Below are positions 1-5,163 of a DNA stretch of 5,163 nucleotides, in pieces. The stretch is from Pseudomonadota bacterium (GTDB taxonomy: Bacteria > Desulfobacterota > Desulfovibrionia > Desulfovibrionales > Desulfovibrionaceae), in contig JAEZEM010000063.1 in NCBI GenBank assembly GCA_023417745.1, positions 1-5,163 on the forward strand. Reading direction: 5' to 3'. A program made the position numbers and the translations under genes. Below the pieces are notes generated by a model. It did no database searches. It was given only the letters and a program-made list of their open reading frames with translations, and was not told the DNA's origin. Position 1 is the stretch's first letter. Each line of letters opens with the position of its first letter.

Positions 1-3
1 GAT

Positions 4-10
4 AAGGAGG
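4..10 (+). promoter_or_regulatory. Shine-Dalgarno of dnaK
   Basis: AAGGAGG lies 10 bases before the dnaK ATG. It is a full match to the anti-Shine-Dalgarno core, which fits a highly translated chaperone and fixes the start at 21. Only 20 bases upstream of the gene are present, so neither a promoter nor a heat-shock operator can be assessed. Confidence 0.93.
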
Positions 11-20
11 AAAGGCTGAT

Positions 21-1934
<1,914 letters not shown>

Positions 1935-1981
1935 CGACCAGTCTCGCGCGGGCTTGCCTTCGCCGGCCATTGCGCGTATCG

Positions 1982-2020
1982 AAAAGCCTGACCCGTCCCC
2001 GGACGGGTCGGGCTTTTTTT
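1982..2020 (+). terminator. Intrinsic terminator after dnaK
   Basis: A 13-bp stem pairs 1985-1997 with 2002-2014 around a 4-base loop. It has a single G-U wobble (1989 with 2010) and runs into a seven-T tract at 2014-2020. Flanking A residues at 1982-1984 can pair with the T tract and lengthen the stem. The hairpin starts about 50 bases after the dnaK stop. It should end the dnaK transcript and isolate it from the lipoprotein-gatCA genes. On the opposite strand there is only a short T run, so activity in that direction would be weaker, and no convergent gene needs it. Confidence 0.93.
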
Positions 2021-2035
2021 GTGCCCTCACGCCAC

Positions 2036-2050
2036 GGCGGCCCGGCCGCC
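2036..2050 (+). repeat. Small GC-rich hairpin in lipoprotein leader
   Basis: GGCGGC and GCCGCC form a perfect 6-bp inverted repeat around a 3-base loop, ending 17 bases before the lipoprotein ATG. Such a stem would be stable in RNA for its size. Short GC-rich palindromes also arise by chance in DNA of this composition, so a regulatory role is only a possibility. Confidence 0.4.
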
Positions 2051-2067
2051 AAACCCCGGTTCGCCCA

Positions 2068-3525
2068 ATGAACGTCACGACCTCGCATCGCCCCTTCGCC
2101 CCGCGCCTGGTGGCCGGGCTTGTCGCCTGTTTCCTCGCCGCTTCGCTCGCCGGTTGCGCCGGGAGCTTTTTCGGTTCTTCCCAGCCGGCTCCCGGGCCGA
2201 CGCCGACGCCGCCTCCGTCGCCGGTGGTCCAGCCCGAGCCCACGCCGCCGCCCAAACCGGCCTTCGCCAATTCCATCGCCATGTTGCTGCCTCTTGGCGG
2301 CCCGTTTAGGGAATTCGGCGGCCGGGTGCAAAAGGGCGTCAAGGCCGCCCAGGAACAGCTGGAAAAAGCCGGCACGCCCCTGGACGTCCACGTCATCGAC
2401 GCCACCCAACCGGGCTGGCTCGACGCCGTGCGCAACCTGCCGCCCGAGGTCACCGTGGTCGGCGGCCCCATGCACCGGCTGACGCTTAAGGAACTCGAAA
2501 CCGCCGGCATGTTGCCGACGCGCGTGTTCGTGGCCTTCATGCCGTCGCTCAGCGATGCCCGGGAAGGTGTGGACGCCTGGCGCTTCTTCCCCAGCGCCGA
2601 GGACGAAATCGACGCCCTGCTGCGGCTGGCCGGCGGCGACTACGGCATCAACCAGTTCGCCGTGCTGCGTCCCGGCGACCGCTACGGCCAGACCATGGGC
2701 GACGCTTTTGCCCTGGCCGCGTCCAAGGCCGGCGCGCAGATCACCGCCACCGGCGTCTACAATCCCCAGGACCCGGCCAGTTGGGAAACCGCCGTGGCCG
2801 ACATGCTGCACACCGGCGGCGGCCGTCCGGGCTTTGGCGCGGTATTTTTGCCCGACGAATGGGCCAGGGCCGACAAGGTGCTGCCGTCCTTTTTCAAAAA
2901 CCGCGTCGAGGATCTGCTGATCCTCGGGCCGCAGTTGTGGACCGAGGCCCTGTACCGGGCCGCCGCCACCAAGGCCCAGATCAATATTCAGAACTACCGT
3001 CTGGCCGTATGCCCCGGAGCCTGGTGGCCGGAAAACCAGGGCCAAGCCACCCAGCAGCTGGTGGCCGCCATGCGCGCCCAGGGCGTCGAGCATCCCGACA
3101 TGTGGGAAGCCGTGGGCTTCGACTTCGCCCGCATGGCCGCGCGCCTGGGACGCCTGCCCCAGGGGTTGCCGCCCCAGGACGTCAGCGCCCGGCTGGCCCA
3201 GGCCGTCACCGGCCTGGATTTCAGCATGGCCCCGCTGTCCTACGGCCCCGACGGCAAGGCCCATGTGGCCATGTATCTGTTCAGGCCCTCGGTCACCGGA
3301 CCGGTGCTGCTCGATCCCGAAGGCTTCCGCCAGCGCTTAAACGCCATCCGGCAAAAGGCGCTGGAAAATCCGGCCCCGGAAAACGAGCAGTCCTATTCGC
3401 CGGCCCAGCCGGCCCCGGCCGCGCCCAGCCAGCCCGGCGTTCCGGCCCAGCCCAGCCAGCCCGCGCCGGCCGCGCCGGTTCCGGCCCATCGCCAGGCGAT
3501 TTCGATTTCCCAACCGCAAGGATAA
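2068..3525 (+). CDS. LpoA/LppC-like lipoprotein, periplasmic-binding fold
   Basis: This is a 485-residue predicted lipoprotein, probably acting at the periplasmic face of the envelope. The ATG at 2068 is chosen because a lipoprotein signal follows at once: a basic N-region, a hydrophobic stretch LVAGLVACFLAASLAGC, and the lipobox L27-A-G-C30. The same frame is open back to an ATG at 1954, but that would run through the dnaK terminator. A proline-rich linker (about 39-64) leads to a type I periplasmic-binding fold (about 67-435). The opening IAMLLPLGGPFREFG (70-84), VTVVGGPM (128-135), FFPSAEDE (173-180) and FAVLRPGDRYGQTM (197-210) match the pattern of the LppC/YraM family, called penicillin-binding protein activators. 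E. coli LpoA of this family stimulates PBP1A, but its N-terminal TPR region is absent here. A Pro/Ala/Gln-rich tail (about 436-485) follows. No clear Shine-Dalgarno is seen. Alternatively it could be a substrate-binding protein for an amino-acid ABC transporter, though no permease genes are adjacent. Family is fairly sure; biological role is inferred. Confidence 0.82.
   Translation: MNVTTSHRPFAPRLVAGLVACFLAASLAGCAGSFFGSSQPAPGPTPTPPPSPVVQPEPTPPPKPAFANSIAMLLPLGGPFREFGGRVQKGVKAAQEQLEKAGTPLDVHVIDATQPGWLDAVRNLPPEVTVVGGPMHRLTLKELETAGMLPTRVFVAFMPSLSDAREGVDAWRFFPSAEDEIDALLRLAGGDYGINQFAVLRPGDRYGQTMGDAFALAASKAGAQITATGVYNPQDPASWETAVADMLHTGGGRPGFGAVFLPDEWARADKVLPSFFKNRVEDLLILGPQLWTEALYRAAATKAQINIQNYRLAVCPGAWWPENQGQATQQLVAAMRAQGVEHPDMWEAVGFDFARMAARLGRLPQGLPPQDVSARLAQAVTGLDFSMAPLSYGPDGKAHVAMYLFRPSVTGPVLLDPEGFRQRLNAIRQKALENPAPENEQSYSPAQPAPAAPSQPGVPAQPSQPAPAAPVPAHRQAISISQPQG
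3406..3477 (+). repeat. Pro/Ala-rich repeats in lipoprotein tail
   Basis: The C-terminal tail of the lipoprotein contains QPAPAAP twice (residues 447-453 and 464-470, a 17-residue period), with further QPSQP and SQPG variants between. The DNA is correspondingly repetitive (runs of ccggccc and cagcc). It encodes a low-complexity, probably disordered segment, and may vary in length between strains through slippage or recombination. Confidence 0.7.
3518..3522 (+). promoter_or_regulatory. gatC ribosome binding site overlapping upstream stop region
   Basis: AAGGA sits within the last two sense codons of the lipoprotein gene, directly before its TAA, and 10 bases before the gatC ATG. Ribosomes finishing the lipoprotein would therefore pass over the gatC initiation region, which favours translational coupling. 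Confidence 0.75.
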
Positions 3526-3532
3526 CGACGTC

Positions 3533-3817
3533 ATGCCCATCTCTTCCGAAGACGCGGCCAAAGTGGTCAAGCTGGCGCGGCTGCGCCTGGACGACGACAA
3601 GATCGAACGTTTTGCCGGCCAGATGGACGACATCCTGGCCTACATGGAAACGCTTGGTTCGGTCGACACGGCCGGCGTGGAGCCGCTGTACAGCCCGGTG
3701 ACCCATGAAACGCCCATGCGGGCCGACGTGGCGTCCAAGGGCTGCTCCCGCGACCAGATCCTGGCCAACGCCCCGGCCACCGACGGCCAGTTCTTCATCG
3801 TCCCCAAAATCGTGTAG
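3533..3817 (+). CDS. gatC: Glutamyl/aspartyl-tRNA amidotransferase subunit C
   Basis: GatC is the small scaffold subunit of the GatCAB amidotransferase. It wraps around GatA and stabilises the GatA-GatB complex that amidates Glu-tRNA(Gln) and Asp-tRNA(Asn). The 94 residues match the usual length of about 95. Family hallmarks are visible throughout: VVKLARLRL (11-19), the helix FAGQMDDILAYMETL (27-41), the DTAGVEPLYSPV segment (45-56) that gives the classic V/I-P turn, the conserved MRAD (62-65), and the C-terminal ILANAPATDGQFFIVPKIV region (76-94), which ends the protein as expected. The start lies 7 bases after the lipoprotein stop, with a good ribosome binding site. No terminator follows. 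The next gene is not gatA but a putative nuclease gene, with gatA resuming 1.18 kb downstream. gatB is not in the window. Confidence 0.97.
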   Translation: MPISSEDAAKVVKLARLRLDDDKIERFAGQMDDILAYMETLGSVDTAGVEPLYSPVTHETPMRADVASKGCSRDQILANAPATDGQFFIVPKIV

Positions 3818-3872
3818 GCGCGGGGCGGCAGGCGCACGTTTTCCCGCCAGTCAAAACGCCAAGAGCGGCCTG

Positions 3873-4979
3873 ATGTCCGGTTCGAGAATCTATGTGCTAA
3901 ACGGCGACGGGGGCGAACTGTTGCCCATGGAAGAACAGGCTTACGACGCTGAAAGCCTGCTCCAGGAGTCCCTTGCCGCCCAGCCTGACCTTCTGCCGGG
4001 CTGGCAGATTAATCCCGACAGCCCCCGCCGTTGGCTGCTTGTCAAACGCGAGGCCGGCGTGCCCTGCCAGCCGGACAGCGGCGATTTCTGGTCTCTGGAC
4101 CATGTGTTTGTCGATCAGGACGCGGTGCCGACCCTGGTCGAATGCAAGCGGAGTTCGGACCGGCGGCTGCGCCGGGAAGTGATGGGCCAGATGCTCGACT
4201 ACGCCGCCAACGCCACGGCCTATTGGCCCAAGGGAAAACTCCGCTCCCTGGCCACAGAGACAGCGGGGGCGGGGAAAAAGTCGCTGGAAGAGGCCTTACG
4301 CAGCCTGCTGCAACTGCCGGAACTCCCCACCGACGAGGAGCAGGACGCTTTCTGGGAAACGGCGGACGCCAACGTGGCCCAGGGCCGGATACGGTTGCTG
4401 TTTGTCTCCGACGCCATCCCCAAGGAGTTGCGGCGCGTCATCGAATTTCTCAACGCCAAGATGGAAGACGTGGAAATCCTCGGCGTTGAAATCAAACAGT
4501 TCGTCGGCAAAAACCATGCGCTACGGGCCTTTGTCCCCAGCGTCATCGGACAAAACGAACGGGCGTTGGCCGACAAGTCGGCGACCAAACGCAAGCACGA
4601 ATCACTGGAGAGCTTGCTTGCGGCGTACCCCAACAAGACGGCTTTCGAAGCCGTCGTCGCCTGCGCCATGGAACATGGACACCGCGTCGAACCGGGGATC
4701 ACGAATTTTTCCGTCAAATGCGCCCTTGGCGACAAATGGTTGACCTACGCCTTCGGCAAGCCGGCCGGTCCTGTCTTGCAGTTTACGACCGAATACATGG
4801 GCAGCCTGCCGGACCTCAAAAAACGCCTGGAAACGGCGCTTAAGCAGTTGGGCCACGCCATGACCGGGAAAAACGCCATCAACGTTCCCGTCAGCGAAAC
4901 CGGCGAAGCGGCGCTACGCGCCCTGCCGGCCGTCATCGGCGCCTTGAACGACTCCCGCGCGGCAAACGCGTCCGCATAG
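3873..4979 (+). CDS. Putative PD-(D/E)XK (RecB/NucS-like) nuclease protein
   Basis: This 368-residue protein has no signal peptide or membrane segment, so it is probably cytosolic. Residues about 70-112 carry a RecB-type PD-(D/E)XK signature: D76 in SLDHVFVD, E90-C-K92 at the end of the strand VPTLVECK, and Q106-MLD-Y110, the QxxxY motif of RecB-family nucleases. The D-to-E spacing of 14 and the E-x-K arrangement resemble DUF91/NucS-like nuclease domains. A middle segment (about 172-226) has IRLLFVSD, then PKELRRVIEFLN, then VEILGVEIKQFVG, an alternating strand/helix pattern. The C-terminal part (about 245-368) is a separate alpha/beta-looking domain I do not recognise. The frame is open from 3705, but an ATG there would overlap gatC by more than 110 bases. 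The ATG at 3873 follows a weak AAGAG-type site and leaves a 55-base gap after gatC. By hand count GC is about 62%, slightly below gatC at about 66%. The gene is surely real; nuclease fold is likely; activity and substrate are unknown. Confidence 0.85.
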   Translation: MSGSRIYVLNGDGGELLPMEEQAYDAESLLQESLAAQPDLLPGWQINPDSPRRWLLVKREAGVPCQPDSGDFWSLDHVFVDQDAVPTLVECKRSSDRRLRREVMGQMLDYAANATAYWPKGKLRSLATETAGAGKKSLEEALRSLLQLPELPTDEEQDAFWETADANVAQGRIRLLFVSDAIPKELRRVIEFLNAKMEDVEILGVEIKQFVGKNHALRAFVPSVIGQNERALADKSATKRKHESLESLLAAYPNKTAFEAVVACAMEHGHRVEPGITNFSVKCALGDKWLTYAFGKPAGPVLQFTTEYMGSLPDLKKRLETALKQLGHAMTGKNAINVPVSETGEAALRALPAVIGALNDSRAANASA

Positions 4980-4983
4980 CGCG

Positions 4984-4989
4984 AAAGGA
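4984..4989 (+). promoter_or_regulatory. Ribosome binding site of gatA
   Basis: AAAGGA lies six bases before the gatA ATG, in the 16-base gap after the putative nuclease stop. It supports the start at 4996. It also indicates that gatA has its own initiation site despite the gene placed ahead of it. Confidence 0.8.
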
Positions 4990-4995
4990 AGCATC

Positions 4996-5163
4996 ATGTC
5001 CGACATCACCACCCTGTCCCTGACCGAAGTACGTGCCAAGCTCGCCCGCAAGGAACTCTCCGCCGTCGAGGCCACCAGCGCCTGCCTCGCCCGCATCGAG
5101 GCCACCGAGCCGAAAATAAACGCCCTGCTCCACTGCGACGCCGAGGCCGCCTTGGCCGCCGCC
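4996..5163 (+). CDS. gatA: Glutamyl/aspartyl-tRNA amidotransferase subunit A, N-terminal part
   Basis: This is the start of the amidase subunit of GatCAB, which hydrolyses glutamine and supplies ammonia to GatB for tRNA-bound Glu or Asp amidation. Only 56 codons are present and the frame runs off the right edge. The N-terminus fits the family: LSLTEVRAKLARKELSAVE (8-26) followed by a helix ending in CLARIEATEPKINALL (30-45), equivalent to the usual helix-E-P-x-I/L-N-A pattern of GatA. The catalytic Ser-cisSer-Lys residues of the amidase signature lie further on and cannot be checked. It starts 16 bases after the putative nuclease gene with no terminator between them, so the two are probably on one transcript with gatC. 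Confidence 0.95.
   Translation, partial: MSDITTLSLTEVRAKLARKELSAVEATSACLARIEATEPKINALLHCDAEAALAAA

Noticed and set aside
1954..2067. An upstream ATG at 1954 extending the lipoprotein by 38 residues.
   Set aside because: The extension would be translated through the dnaK terminator hairpin and would bury the lipoprotein signal peptide inside the protein. The ATG at 2068 places the signal and lipobox at the N-terminus.
2781..3701. A 306-codon + strand open frame overlapping the lipoprotein and gatC in another frame.
   Set aside because: Its translation is dominated by Arg, Gly, Pro and Ala with no motif, and both overlapped frames encode recognisable proteins.
3705..3872. An upstream ATG at 3705 extending the putative nuclease by 56 residues.
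   Set aside because: It would overlap the conserved 3' part of gatC in another frame. The added residues are Arg/Pro/Ser-rich, as expected of a shadow of gatC, while the clear protein-like sequence begins at the ATG at 3873.
3818..3872. A possible terminator or RNA element between gatC and the putative nuclease gene.
   Set aside because: The 55 bases contain GC-rich stretches and a short T run (ttttc), but I found no stem directly ahead of a T tract, so nothing supports termination here.

Overview
The window is high-GC, densely coded bacterial chromosome, with every gene on the + strand. Strong GC bias at third codon positions, a Gram-negative type lipoprotein, and the GatCAB amidotransferase genes suggest a proteobacterium. 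The protein sequences most resemble those of Desulfovibrio-like sulfate reducers (Desulfobacterota). That placement is recalled from the look of the sequences, not computed.

Layout: (1) Positions 21-1934 hold a complete dnaK (Hsp70 chaperone) behind a near-perfect Shine-Dalgarno. Its promoter and any upstream grpE/hrcA lie outside the window. (2) A strong intrinsic terminator at about 1982-2020 closes the dnaK unit. (3) A second, tightly packed set of genes follows: a lipoprotein with a periplasmic-binding fold like the LpoA/LppC family (2068-3525), gatC (3533-3817), a 368-residue protein with a RecB-like PD-(D/E)XK nuclease signature (3873-4979), and the first 56 codons of gatA (4996 to the right edge).

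How they fit together: DnaK is general protein quality control and is separated from the rest by the terminator. GatC and GatA are subunits of the amidotransferase that converts misacylated Glu-tRNA(Gln) and/or Asp-tRNA(Asn) to the amidated form, so the organism probably uses the indirect route for at least one of these tRNAs. The lipoprotein is probably a cell-envelope factor; gatC is likely translationally coupled to it, because the gatC ribosome binding site overlaps the lipoprotein stop codon.

The unusual element is the putative nuclease gene sitting between gatC and gatA, two genes that are commonly adjacent. It carries D76, E90-x-K92 and a Q106-xxx-Y110 motif, plus a C-terminal domain I do not recognise. 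No terminator separates these genes, so it is probably co-transcribed with the amidotransferase genes. I saw no RNA genes, insertion sequences, CRISPR arrays or attachment sites.
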